Shown here: one piece after another, positions 8,500 to 17,264 of the stretch
Layout: each line of letters opens with the position of its first letter
Position numbering within the stretch: the first letter of the stretch is position 1
Origin: JACVRX01 sp963831385
GTDB taxonomy: Bacteria > Actinomycetota > Actinomycetes > Jiangellales > Jiangellaceae
Direction: 5' to 3'
NCBI GenBank assembly: GCA_963831385.1
Contig: CAWHPW010000011.1
Span: 496,001-560,000 of the forward strand
Length of the DNA: 64,000 bases
Program-made: the position numbers and the translations under genes
The notes under the pieces: model-generated
Databases searched by the model: none
What the model was told of the DNA's origin: nothing
The model's input: the letters and a program-made list of their open reading frames with translations, nothing else

Positions 8500-9192
8500 G
8501 TGCCAGCGCGGGTACTCGGCCTCGTGGGAGCCGTCCTGGCTGTGTCGGTGTTCGCCGCCTGCGAGGCGAACTCGTCGAACGAACCGACCGGCGCGAGCAA
8601 CCCCGAGCCCACGACACTCGACGAATCCAGCAGCCCGAGCGAACCCGTGCCGACGACGACGCCCGGGGATCCGCGGTGCTCCGACACCACCGTTGCGGCC
8701 GTTGACGATGAAGCCACAGTGACCTTTGGACCGATCAACGGAGTCTCCGCGACGACCACGGTCGGCGGCGAGCCGTTAGTGGTGGTGGGCACCGTCTATG
8801 CCCATGACTGCTCGCCGTTGGCAGGCGCCACTCTGACCATGTATCAGACAGATGCCAACGGTGAATATGGCCCGGGGCATGGTACCGGCAACATGCTGTG
8901 CTGCTACCTGGGCGGCAGTGTCCAGACCGACGCCCGGGGCCACTTCCAGGTCCACACGGTGCGGCCAGCCCATTACCGAGGTGAGGCAAACCCACCGCCG
9001 GCGCATATTCACCTCGAAGTGAGCCATCCGGACGCGCCGAGATTGAACTCCGAGATCGTCTTCGCCGACGACGAGCTGCTACCGGCGAACGCGCAGAGCC
9101 AGGGATTGATCGTGACGACACCGACGGGTGACGCAGACGGCTGGCGCGCCGTCGCCGAGATCGTCATGGGCGAATCCGGAGCGTCCGCATAA
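8500..9192 (+). CDS. lipoprotein of the intradiol ring-cleavage dioxygenase superfamily
   Basis: A 230-residue exported protein. The signal peptide ends in a lipobox (SVFAAC, Cys about residue 21), followed by a Ser/Thr/Pro linker and then an intradiol-dioxygenase-like beta domain. Matches include GTVYAHDCSPLAGATLTMYQ, an EYGPGHG tyrosine region, and PAHYRGEANPPPAHIHLEV, which has the HIH iron-ligand motif and a nearby Tyr. Secreted members of this superfamily occur in actinobacteria, mostly with unknown substrates. It starts GTG 11 bases after the EamA stop and may be co-transcribed. Confidence 0.88.
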   Translation: MPARVLGLVGAVLAVSVFAACEANSSNEPTGASNPEPTTLDESSSPSEPVPTTTPGDPRCSDTTVAAVDDEATVTFGPINGVSATTTVGGEPLVVVGTVYAHDCSPLAGATLTMYQTDANGEYGPGHGTGNMLCCYLGGSVQTDARGHFQVHTVRPAHYRGEANPPPAHIHLEVSHPDAPRLNSEIVFADDELLPANAQSQGLIVTTPTGDADGWRAVAEIVMGESGASA

Positions 9193-9204
9193 CCCACGCG
9201 GTGG

Positions 9205-9600
9205 TCAGTGCGCGAACTCGCCCCGGTAGTACTCGAAGACCAGGCCGATCACGGCCATGGCCCCGAGCGCAACGCCGATGATGAACAGCCACCAGGCAAA
9301 CACCAGCCCGAGGAAGATGACCGCTCCGGCGCCGGCGCAGGCCAATGGCCACCAGGAATGCGGGCTGAAGAACCCGTACTCCCCCGCCATCTCCTCGATC
9401 TCGCCGTCGAGGCGATCCTCCGGCCGGGGGTGGACCTTCCGGGAGGTGTAGAGCAAGTAGAACGAGACGAGCGCACCGAGCCCGAAGGAGAGGACCAATG
9501 CCGTCGTGCCGGTCGGGTCTTCGGAGAGATACCAATAGATCGGTGTCACGATCAGGAAGAAAACCGTGACGACCGTGAAGATCATCCCTTCGACCTTCAC
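9205..9600 (-). CDS. ctaF: cytochrome c oxidase subunit IV (CtaF)
   Basis: Small actinobacterial subunit of the aa3 oxidase, 131 residues and four membrane helices. The first reads MIFTVVTVFFLIVTPIYWYL, the centre has EEMAGEYGFFSPHSWWPLA, and it ends VFEYYRGEFAH, all typical of CtaF. The GTG start overlaps the ctaD stop by 4 bases (GTGA), making it the last gene of ctaC-ctaD-ctaF. Confidence 0.95.
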   Translation of the reverse strand: MKVEGMIFTVVTVFFLIVTPIYWYLSEDPTGTTALVLSFGLGALVSFYLLYTSRKVHPRPEDRLDGEIEEMAGEYGFFSPHSWWPLACAGAGAVIFLGLVFAWWLFIIGVALGAMAVIGLVFEYYRGEFAH

Positions 9601-11324
9601 GACGGACGCTCCTGAGTGTCGGCCGCGCCGAACGCTTCTTGCATCGCACCCGCGTCCGCGGGCTTCTTCTCCTGAATTGCCGCGATCTCGGGGTACTTGA
9701 GGTCGAAGGCGGGTCGTTCACTGCGGATTCGGGGCAGTGAGGTGAAGTTGTGCCGCGGCGGCGGGCAGGACGTCGCCCACTCCAGTGAGGCGCCCCACCC
9801 CCACGGGTCGTCGACGGCGACCTTCGGGGCATGGCGGGTCTTCCAGACGTTCCACAGGAACGGCAGAGTCGAGGCGCCGAGCAGGAAGGCTCCGACCGTG
9901 GAGACCTGGTTGAGGAAGGTGAAGCCGTCTTCGGGCAGGTAGCTGGAGTACCGCCGGGGCATGCCCTCCACGCCGAGCCAGTGCTGGACCAGGAAGGTGG
10001 TGTGGAATCCGATGAACAGCATCCAGAAGTGGATCTTGCCCAGCCGCTCGTCGAGCATCCGACCGGTCATCTTGGGCCACCAGAAGTAGAAGCCGGCGAA
10101 CATCGCGAACACCACCGTGCCGAACACCACGTAGTGGAAATGCGCAACCACGAAGTACGAATCGGAGACCTGGAAGTCCAGCGGCGGCGAGGCCAGGATG
10201 ATCCCGGTCAGCCCGCCGAACAGGAACGTGATGAGGAACCCAACCGCCCACAACATCGGGGTCTCGAACGTGATCGAACCGCGCCACATCGTGCCGATCC
10301 AGTTGAAGAACTTCACCCCGGTCGGCACCGCGATCAGCATCGTCATGAATGCGAAGAACGGCAGGTTGACCGCGCCGGTGACGAACATGTGGTGCGCCCA
10401 GACCGCCATCGACAGTGCACCGATGGCGATGGTCGCACCGACCAGGCTCTTGTACCCGAAGATCGGCTTGCGGCTGAAGACCGGCAGGACCTCGGTGATG
10501 ATGCCGAAGAACGGCAGCGCGATGATATAGACCTCAGGGTGCCCGAAGAACCAGAACAGGTGCTGGAAGAGAACCGCACCACCGCTGGCCGGGTCGAAGA
10601 TATGAGTTCCGAACTTGCGATCGGCGAACACCCCGAACAGAACCGCGGCAAGCAGCGGGAACGCCAGCAGCACCAGGATGCTGGTGACCAGAATGTTCCA
10701 GGTGAAGACCGGCATCCGGAACATCGTCATGCCCGGGGCCCGCATGCAGATGATGGTCGTGGTGAAGTTGACTGCACCCAGGATCGTGCCGAAGCCGGCC
10801 AGCGCGAGGCCCATCACCCACAGATCGCCGCCGACCTGCGGGGTATAGACGTCGTTGTTCAAGGGCCCGTACGCAGTCCAGCCGAAGTCCGCCGCCCCAC
10901 CCGGGGTGATGAACCCGGAGAACGCGATCAGCCCACCGAAGAGGAACAAGTAGTAGCTGAACATGTTCAGCCGCGGGAAGGCGACGTCCGGCGAGCCGAT
11001 CTGCAGCGGCATGACCACATTGGCGAAGCCGATGAACAACGGCGTCGCGAACAGCAACAGCATGATCGTGCCGTGCATGGTGAACAGCTGGTTGTAGAAC
11101 CCGTCGGTGACCAGGCCCGACTGAGGCGTGAACAGCTGCGCCCGAATCAACAGCGCCATCAAGCCGGCCACGAGAAAGAACGCGAACGACGTCATCAAGT
11201 ACAGGTAACCGATGACCTTGTGGTCAGTGGAGGTGATCCACCGGATGATGATGCTGCCGCGCTTGGTCGGCCGCACGACCGGCTCGGGGACAACGGTGGC
11301 GGTTCGCTCGGCGTAGGTGGTCAC
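9597..11324 (-). CDS. ctaD: cytochrome c oxidase subunit I (CtaD)
   Basis: Catalytic subunit of the aa3 oxidase: reduces oxygen at the haem a3-CuB centre and pumps protons. 575 residues with twelve membrane helices. Recognisable parts are TMHGTIMLLLFATPLFIGFA with the low-spin haem His, WFFGHPEVYIIALPFFGIIT with the CuB His and cross-linked Tyr, WAHHMFVTGA with the paired CuB His, and VVAHFHYVVFG with both haem His ligands. The GTG start overlaps the ctaC stop as GTGA and the stop overlaps ctaF, so all three genes are translationally coupled. Confidence 0.97.
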   Translation of the reverse strand: MTTYAERTATVVPEPVVRPTKRGSIIIRWITSTDHKVIGYLYLMTSFAFFLVAGLMALLIRAQLFTPQSGLVTDGFYNQLFTMHGTIMLLLFATPLFIGFANVVMPLQIGSPDVAFPRLNMFSYYLFLFGGLIAFSGFITPGGAADFGWTAYGPLNNDVYTPQVGGDLWVMGLALAGFGTILGAVNFTTTIICMRAPGMTMFRMPVFTWNILVTSILVLLAFPLLAAVLFGVFADRKFGTHIFDPASGGAVLFQHLFWFFGHPEVYIIALPFFGIITEVLPVFSRKPIFGYKSLVGATIAIGALSMAVWAHHMFVTGAVNLPFFAFMTMLIAVPTGVKFFNWIGTMWRGSITFETPMLWAVGFLITFLFGGLTGIILASPPLDFQVSDSYFVVAHFHYVVFGTVVFAMFAGFYFWWPKMTGRMLDERLGKIHFWMLFIGFHTTFLVQHWLGVEGMPRRYSSYLPEDGFTFLNQVSTVGAFLLGASTLPFLWNVWKTRHAPKVAVDDPWGWGASLEWATSCPPPRHNFTSLPRIRSERPAFDLKYPEIAAIQEKKPADAGAMQEAFGAADTQERPS

Positions 11325-12163
11325 TGGTCGCTCCCGGTCTGGCCGAGCGGCTCGGTCGAGAACGCTCCCCGCAACGGAGCATCGATCTCGCCGGTCTGGC
11401 CGAGGTCGCGAAGGGCCTCGAGGTGCTCTTCGTACTCATTCTGCGAGACGACCTCGACGTTGAACAGCATTCGCGAATGGTAAGCGCCGCAGAGCTCTGC
11501 GCATTTGCCGGCAAACCGACCCTCATGGTTCGGCGTCACCTGGAAAACATTGGTCCGGCCAGGGATGACGTCCATCTTCATGTAGAACGACGGCACCCAG
11601 AACGAGTGGATGACATCGGGTGACTGAAGCTCGAACCGGACAGTCTGGTCGACTGGCAGGTAGAGCGTCGTGGGATCGGTGGTCGTACCGGTGTCGTACA
11701 CGTCGTCGTCGAGGTAGTTGAACGTCCAAGCCCACTGCTGGCCGACGACGCCAATGGTGACATCGGGCTCCTCGCTGACGTCGAGGATCGCGTCCTGCTT
11801 GTTCACGGTGAAGTAGAACAGAGCACCGATCACGATGAGCGGCGCCAGCGTGTAGAGGAACTCGATCGGCAGGTTGTATCGCGTCTGCGGCGGCACGCCG
11901 ACATCGCGGCGGCGGTAGGCGAACGCGGCCCACAGGATCAGGCCCCACACCAGCACACCGACCAGTAGGGCGGCTATCCACGCACCGATCCACAGGTCGC
12001 CGACCAGCGGCGTCTCTTCGGTCGCTGGCTCGGGCAGGCCACCGCGACCCCACTGGTCCACCAGCTCGGCCGCGCAGCCGGACAACGCGAGCCCGGTAGC
12101 CGCCAGGACGAGCATGGTCGCCGCCCTGCGCACGGCCGACCGATCGCTGTGGTGCTGACCCAC
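11321..12163 (-). CDS. ctaC: cytochrome c oxidase subunit II (CtaC), lipoprotein
   Basis: Accepts electrons at its CuA centre and passes them to subunit I. The 280-residue protein has a signal sequence with lipobox LALSGC, two membrane helices (LWIGAWIAALLVGVLVWGLI and FLYTLAPLIVIGALFYFTVN) and an external cupredoxin domain with CuA ligands in PDVIHSFWVPSF and CAELCGAYHSRM. A longer frame runs back to 12952, antisense to the cysteine desulfurase. I start at GTG 12163 because GGAAGG precedes it by 7-8 bases and the signal peptide follows soon after. Confidence 0.95.
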   Translation of the reverse strand: MGQHHSDRSAVRRAATMLVLAATGLALSGCAAELVDQWGRGGLPEPATEETPLVGDLWIGAWIAALLVGVLVWGLILWAAFAYRRRDVGVPPQTRYNLPIEFLYTLAPLIVIGALFYFTVNKQDAILDVSEEPDVTIGVVGQQWAWTFNYLDDDVYDTGTTTDPTTLYLPVDQTVRFELQSPDVIHSFWVPSFYMKMDVIPGRTNVFQVTPNHEGRFAGKCAELCGAYHSRMLFNVEVVSQNEYEEHLEALRDLGQTGEIDAPLRGAFSTEPLGQTGSDQ

Positions 12164-12277
12164 GAAGCGCCCTTCCACCCGGCTCCCCGCGCCTGCGCCG
12201 GCACGTCGGCCGAGACGCGGAGGGCAAGCTTGTCCCGCGGATGTCACCCTAGCGGCTGAGACGGACCGGCAGGTGTA

Positions 12278-12329
12278 ATGGTCGCACTCGGACCCTCGCT
12301 CGTTCCTCGCTCGGGCACCTCGTCGCTCC
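12278..12329 (+). repeat. TCGCTCG-type dispersed repeat, copy 1
   Basis: Begins ATGGTCGCACTCGGACCCTC and continues with the CCTCGCTCGG and CTCGTCGCTCC motifs. Close relatives occur at 35450-35534 and 40456-40499. Each lies just upstream of a coding start, here the cysteine desulfurase at 12341. Confidence 0.85.
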
Positions 12330-12340
12330 AGCGGGCGAGG

Positions 12341-13501
12341 ATGGCGATTACCGTGCGTGGCGTAGACGGATACCTCGACGCTGCGTCCACCGAGCCGCTG
12401 CACCCCGCAGCGCGCGACGTGCTGCTCGCCGCACTCGACGACGGGTGGGCCGATCCGGCCCGCCTCTACGGCAGCGCTCGCCGGGCCCGGGTGCTGCTCG
12501 ACAACGCTCGTGAGGTCGTCGCGGCGCTGGTCGGCGCCCGGACCGACGAGGTGTCTTTCACAACCTCCGGTACCCAGGCCGTGCACCTCGCTGTGCTGGG
12601 AACCGCGCTCGCGCGCCAGCGGGTCGGAAAGCGATTGGTGGTGTCTGCTGTCGAGCACTCGAGCGTCCTGTTCGCGGCCGAAGCACATCAGAAGGCCGGC
12701 GGCGATGTCACCCACGTTCCGGTCGACCGAACCGGTCGCGTCGATGCCGAGGTGTTTTCGGCCGCGCTGTCGAACGACACCGCACTGGCCTGCCTTCAGG
12801 CGGCTAACCACGAGGTGGGAACCCTCCAGCCGGTGGCCGAGGTCGCCGCCTCGTGCGCTGACCACGGAGTGCCGCTCCTGGTCGATGCCGCCCAGGTCGT
12901 CGGTCGAATGCCGGTCCCCGGGGGTTGGGCGTTGTTGGCAGCCAGCGCACACAAGTGGGGTGGTCCGGCAGGAGTAGGTGTACTGGCGATCCGGCGTGGC
13001 ACCCGCTGGCGACTGCCCACGCCGCAGGACGAGCGGGGGTCCGGGCGGGTGCCGGGATTCGAGGACGTCCCAGGGGCGCTAGCCGCGGCGGCGGCTCTGC
13101 AAGGCCGAAGCGATGAGGCAGAGACGCTCGCGAGAACGCACCATGACTTGATCGAACGGATCAGGGCCCAGGTGCCGGTGCTCGTACCGGACGTCGAGGT
13201 CGTCGGGCACTCGACCGAGCGTTTGCCGCATCTGGTCACGTTCTCCTGTCTGTATGTCGACGGGGAGGCCTTGCTGACGGAGCTGGACCGAGAGGGGTTC
13301 GCCGTGTCCAGTGGGTCTTCCTGCACGGCCAGCACGCTGCGCCCGAGTCATGTGCTAGCAGCAATGGGCGTCCTCACCCACGGCAACGTCCGCGTTTCGC
13401 TGACCCGGACCACATCACTGGCCGAGGTCGACCGTTTTCTCGCGGTGCTGCCGGGCGTCGTGGAACGAGTGCGCGCCACGGCCGGAGTGGATCGGTTGTG
13501 A
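12341..13501 (+). CDS. cysteine desulfurase (NifS/IscS-like)
   Basis: PLP enzyme that removes sulfur from cysteine to form a protein persulfide. The 386-residue protein has VSAVEHSSVLFAAEAHQ, LVDAAQVVGRM, the PLP lysine in AASAHKWGGPAGV, and the catalytic Cys in VSSGSSCTASTLRPSHVL near residue 328. The next gene is a TusA-like sulfur carrier whose frame almost touches this stop, so the pair probably relays sulfur to tRNA thiolation or a cofactor. ATG 12341 is taken as start; GTG 12353 is also possible because GAGG lies directly before the ATG. It is divergent from ctaC. Confidence 0.93.
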   Translation: MAITVRGVDGYLDAASTEPLHPAARDVLLAALDDGWADPARLYGSARRARVLLDNAREVVAALVGARTDEVSFTTSGTQAVHLAVLGTALARQRVGKRLVVSAVEHSSVLFAAEAHQKAGGDVTHVPVDRTGRVDAEVFSAALSNDTALACLQAANHEVGTLQPVAEVAASCADHGVPLLVDAAQVVGRMPVPGGWALLAASAHKWGGPAGVGVLAIRRGTRWRLPTPQDERGSGRVPGFEDVPGALAAAAALQGRSDEAETLARTHHDLIERIRAQVPVLVPDVEVVGHSTERLPHLVTFSCLYVDGEALLTELDREGFAVSSGSSCTASTLRPSHVLAAMGVLTHGNVRVSLTRTTSLAEVDRFLAVLPGVVERVRATAGVDRL

Positions 13502-13590
13502 GCGAGCAGAGTGGTCGGCGTAGCGCAGCGGAGCCGTCCGCGGAGCGAGCGAACCGCCGATCACGACCATCGGAATCGCGTGGATCGACG

Positions 13591-13821
13591 GTGACCCCGG
13601 ATCTGTTGCTCGACTGCCGCGGGATGCGCTGTCCGCTGCCGGTCATCGAGCTGGCCCGGCGGATCGGGGAGGTCGATGTCGGCCGCGTCGTCGCCGTCGT
13701 GGCCGACGATCCGGCGGCCGCAACTGACATCCCGGCCTGGTGTCGCCTTCGCGCGCACGACTACGTCGGCCTCGGCGACCCGGTCGACGGGATCCCGTCC
13801 TTCCTGGTCCGTCGTCGCTGA
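13591..13821 (+). CDS. TusA-like sulfurtransferase
   Basis: Small sulfur-carrier protein of 76 residues, the normal TusA size. The signature DCRGMRCPLPVIELARRI contains the persulfide-carrying Cys in the CPxP motif. A longer frame from GTG 13498 would overlap the cysteine desulfurase stop. However, its extra 31 residues are Arg/Ser/Glu-rich and encoded by a low-complexity GCGGAGCGAGCGAA-type stretch, so I start at GTG 13591. The desulfurase upstream is the probable sulfur donor. Confidence 0.88.
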   Translation: MTPDLLLDCRGMRCPLPVIELARRIGEVDVGRVVAVVADDPAAATDIPAWCRLRAHDYVGLGDPVDGIPSFLVRRR

Positions 13822-13836
13822 CCGCCGTCCGGCCAG

Positions 13837-13857
13837 AACCACCCGGACGGGGTGGTT
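13837..13857 (+). terminator. hairpin after the tusA-like gene
   Basis: AACCACCC at 13837-13844 pairs perfectly with GGGTGGTT at 13850-13857 around GGACG. It lies 15 bases after the tusA-like stop and has no U-run, so it is at best a GC-rich intrinsic terminator. Confidence 0.45.
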
Positions 13858-13935
13858 GTGGTTGGCTTCGCGCAGCGAACTGTGGAATTCGAGCCGCTCC
13901 GCGGGTGCGGGCGTAGCTGAAGAAGGGCATGACCG

Positions 13936-14049
13936 ATGGCCAGCCAGCAGGATCAATCCCGTACCGTCCTGCCGATCCCAGATCGGCAGTACTCGGGCCT
14001 GATCACTTACGACGCGGACATGGACGACGTTCCCGAGACAGACCGCTGA
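13936..14049 (+). pseudogene. short frame resembling the N-terminus of an arylsulfatase
   Basis: Thirty-seven codons, ATG to TGA, including RTVLPIPDRQYSGLITYDA. Many actinobacterial arylsulfatases begin with a similar LPIPD...GLITYDA stretch before the first catalytic strand. Nothing resembling the CxPxR catalytic motif follows. I read it as the leftover start of a deleted sulfatase gene, although a free-standing small protein cannot be excluded. The resemblance is from memory, not from a search. Confidence 0.45.
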
Positions 14050-14166
14050 CGCCACGGTCAGCGGGCCCACGGCCGCGGGCTGACGCGAAATACCAGTCTG
14101 TGCCAGTTGAACACGCCAGCTTCCTCGGTCGGCTCCTCGCTCCGATCGTTGCGTTGGCTGGCTGTG

Positions 14167-16947
14167 TCACCCCATGGTGGAGACGGCACGTGCCGGGTTG
14201 ACGGCGACCTCCGGCGCATACTCGGCAGGCCGCCGGTGCCGGCGTCGGCGCACCCATTTGTCGACCTCGACCACAACGGGAATCACAAGTGCCAGGCCGA
14301 TGCAGGCCAGCCACTCCAGTCCGCTGAGCGGCTCGGTAAGCAGGCCGCGCTGCAGGAAGCCGAGCTCGGTGGCCAGCACGACCAGGGCGACCGGAATTGC
14401 TAGCCACTTCACAGCGGACAGGATCGGCGGCACCAACCCACTGGTGGGGTCCCGGCGCATGACCAGCCCGCTGAGGATCGTGCCGAGCCCGAGGACGACG
14501 AAGCTCATGGTCATCGAAGCGCTGGGTTCGTCGGTGCTCAAGGTGTCCGGCCCGAACACGAGCGGCACGAGCGCGGCAAGGAAGAGGGTCGCACCGTAGA
14601 GCACCCACCGAGTGATCGCGGCGGGGTTGGTGATGGGGACCTTCGGGTCCCGTGGCGGCCGTGTCATCACATCCGGGTCACCGGGATCCACCATGATGAC
14701 GATCACTGGGAAGATCGAGATGAAGAAGTTGAGGAACAACACCATGAGCGGGGTCATCGCGACCCCGTCGTTGATGTCGAACACGGTTGCCGTGACGAAC
14801 AGCAGCACCAGCGAGAGCAGCTGGGTCATCTGGTACCGGATATAAGAAACGATCTTGCTGTAGATGGTCCGGCCCAGCTCGACGGCATGTACGAGAGTGC
14901 CGAAGTTGTCGTCGGTCAAGATCATCCGCGCTGCCTGCTTGGAGACCTCGCTGCCGCTGCCCATCGCCACGCCGATGTCCGCCTGCTTGAGCGCCGCAGC
15001 GTCATTGACAGCGTCTCCGGTCATCGCAACGATCATGCCCTCGCCCTGCATGACCTGAGCGAGCCGGAGCTTGTCCTCCGGCGACACGCGGCCGAAGACG
15101 TGCAGCTCTGGCAGGCGCGCGCGCAACTCGTCGTCTGACATGGCCTGCAACTCGGTGCCGCTCACGGCTCCGGCCCCGAGGCCGAGCGTCTCGCCGATCG
15201 CGTGGGCGGTGACCGCGTGGTCGCCGGTGATCATGCGGACGTCGATGCCCGCGCCAAGTGCCGTCTGCACCGCGCCCTTCGCCTCCGTGCGCAACGGGTC
15301 GATGATGCCGACCATGCCCACAAAGCTGAGGTCCTGGGTGAACGTCATCGGGTCCTGCGCAATCGCGCGTTCATCGCCGTCGTCGAGCACCCGCGCGGCG
15401 AAGGCGAGGACACGAAGGCCCTTCTCGCCCATCTGCCGGTTCGCGGCCTCGATGCCGGGGCGCTCCTGCTCGATGGGGACTTGGGTGCCGCTCAGCGGCC
15501 CGCCGGCCTGAGCACACCGAGCCAGCACCACGTCCGGTCCTCCCTTGACGAGCTCGATGAGGTAGTCAGCCCCGTCAACCTGGACGCGGTGGAAGGTCGC
15601 CATGAACTTGTACTCGGAGTCGAAGGGAACCTCAGCGAGACGTGGGTAGGCGCGCCTGGTTTCGTCCGCATCGACACCGAGCTTGGCGGCCAGAACCACC
15701 AGGGCGGCCTCGGTCGGGTCACCGACCACCGCTCCGTCGTCGCTGACCGTGGCGTCGCTGTCCAGGACCAGGCCGTAGGCCAGCCGGGTGAAGTCTGGCA
15801 CCGGACGACCGGCGACCGACCGGATGGCGCCTGACTTGCGGTAGCCCTCGCCGTCCACGGTGAACCACGAGCCACCGACGTAGATGGTGGACACCATCAT
15901 CTGGTTCATGGTGAGTGTGCCGGTCTTGTCGGTGTTGATCGCGCTGGTGGCGCCCAGGGTCTCGACGTCGGTGAGGTTCTTGACGACCGCCTTGGCCTCA
16001 GCGAGCTGCTTCGCGCCGTAGGAGAGCATCGCCTGGACGAACGTCGGAAGCCCGGTCGGGATTGCCGAGATCGCCATCGCCGTGCCGAGTAGCAGCACGT
16101 CCTCGATGGGCAGATCACGGATCAACCCGACAACGACGATGAATGCGACCGCAGTCCAGGCGATGATCCCGAGCACGCGGGTCAGCGAGTCGAGCTCCTT
16201 CTGTAGCGGGGACCGGGTTCGTTTGACCGAGGTGAGCATCGTCGCGATCTGACCCATCTGGGTCTGCATCCCGGTAGCGGTGACCACCATGGTTCCGGTT
16301 CCACGGGTGACCGACGTGTTCTGGAAGAGCATGTTGGATCGGTCGCCGACTGCCACCTCCGGGCCGGGAAGCACCGCGGCGTCCTTGCTGACGGGTGCGC
16401 TCTCGCCGGTGAGTGCTGCCTCCTGTGTTTCGAGCGTGGCCGACGTGACGATCCGGCCGTCGGCAGGGACGATCTCGCCGGCCTCGACCTGCACCACGTC
16501 GCCGGGCACCACGTCAACGGCAGCGACCAGCGTCACGTTGCCGCCACGCAGTACGCGGCTCTGGGGAACTTGCAGCTTCGCGAGGGCGTCGACACTGGCT
16601 CGGGCCTTGAGCTCCTGGCGAGTGCCGAGCGCGACGTTCAGTAACACCAGGACCGCCACCAGCAATGCGGTGGACACCTGACCGATGAGCAGGCTGACCA
16701 CGGTGACTGCGACCAGCATGATGTTCATCGGATCGCGCAACTGTGTCAGCGCAACCGCGACCGCCGAAGGCGGCTTCTCGGCCGTGATCTGGTTCGGCCC
16801 GTGGCTTGCCAGGCGTGCTGCCGCTTCCTGTGCGGAGAGTCCCGACGTCACGTCGGCATGCAGGTCGTGGACGACCTCCGCCGTGGGTTGCAGGTACGGT
16901 GGCGTGGCCTCGACGGCGGCCGCCGCTGGCTTCTCGCTGATGCTCAT
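14167..16947 (-). CDS. cation-transporting P-type ATPase
   Basis: 926-residue ion pump of the P2 layout. An N-terminal cation-ATPase segment (LSAQEAAARLASHGPNQI) is followed by two helices and the actuator domain with TGES (EAALTGESAPVSKD). Next is a membrane pair with AISAIPTGLPTFVQAM. The phosphorylation site INTDKTGTLTMNQ has its Asp near residue 340. After the nucleotide domain (KGGPDVVL) comes the hinge MTGDAVNDAAALKQADIGVA and six C-terminal helices. The Ca2+/H+ pumps usually have PEGLP where this has PTGLP, losing a Glu that often binds cation, so the ion is uncertain. An AGGAGAGA-like site precedes ATG 16947. Confidence 0.93.
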   Translation of the reverse strand: MSISEKPAAAAVEATPPYLQPTAEVVHDLHADVTSGLSAQEAAARLASHGPNQITAEKPPSAVAVALTQLRDPMNIMLVAVTVVSLLIGQVSTALLVAVLVLLNVALGTRQELKARASVDALAKLQVPQSRVLRGGNVTLVAAVDVVPGDVVQVEAGEIVPADGRIVTSATLETQEAALTGESAPVSKDAAVLPGPEVAVGDRSNMLFQNTSVTRGTGTMVVTATGMQTQMGQIATMLTSVKRTRSPLQKELDSLTRVLGIIAWTAVAFIVVVGLIRDLPIEDVLLLGTAMAISAIPTGLPTFVQAMLSYGAKQLAEAKAVVKNLTDVETLGATSAINTDKTGTLTMNQMMVSTIYVGGSWFTVDGEGYRKSGAIRSVAGRPVPDFTRLAYGLVLDSDATVSDDGAVVGDPTEAALVVLAAKLGVDADETRRAYPRLAEVPFDSEYKFMATFHRVQVDGADYLIELVKGGPDVVLARCAQAGGPLSGTQVPIEQERPGIEAANRQMGEKGLRVLAFAARVLDDGDERAIAQDPMTFTQDLSFVGMVGIIDPLRTEAKGAVQTALGAGIDVRMITGDHAVTAHAIGETLGLGAGAVSGTELQAMSDDELRARLPELHVFGRVSPEDKLRLAQVMQGEGMIVAMTGDAVNDAAALKQADIGVAMGSGSEVSKQAARMILTDDNFGTLVHAVELGRTIYSKIVSYIRYQMTQLLSLVLLFVTATVFDINDGVAMTPLMVLFLNFFISIFPVIVIMVDPGDPDVMTRPPRDPKVPITNPAAITRWVLYGATLFLAALVPLVFGPDTLSTDEPSASMTMSFVVLGLGTILSGLVMRRDPTSGLVPPILSAVKWLAIPVALVVLATELGFLQRGLLTEPLSGLEWLACIGLALVIPVVVEVDKWVRRRRHRRPAEYAPEVAVNPARAVSTMG

Positions 16948-17264
16948 CGAGTCTCTCTCCTGTTACCCCGGGTGCCAGCGTTCTGGGACATCAGCCTGGC
17001 CTCGTCGACGCCGACCCGGGTGCTCGACGCGCCGACGAAGATCGCCGGAAGGTGGGGACGAGCAACGATATTTGGCCCGGTCCTTGTCGATGACCGCCTC
17101 CCGTCAACGAGGTCCGGTGCCCATTCACGGTACCTCGTTGGTGTTCCTCCGCCAGCGCAGATGACAACACAGCCGAGCGGAAAACGGGTCGATCAGGAAG
17201 CACTCAACGGGTCGGGAATCCCTTACCTTCTACACGTCGCGCCTTTCGACCACGGAGACAGCTG
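16948..17264. other. intergenic region between the P-type ATPase and ppk2, no gene seen
   Basis: This 317-base divergent spacer must contain the promoters of both flanking genes. A GGAG ribosome site lies about 10 bases before the ppk2 start. Short frames crossing it lack codon bias and recognisable motifs. No strong palindrome or repeat was seen. Confidence 0.5.

Noticed and set aside
13498..13590. N-terminal extension of the TusA-like protein to GTG 13498, overlapping the cysteine desulfurase stop
   Set aside because: The extension is low-complexity and encoded by repeat-like DNA; TusA proteins are about 76-80 residues.
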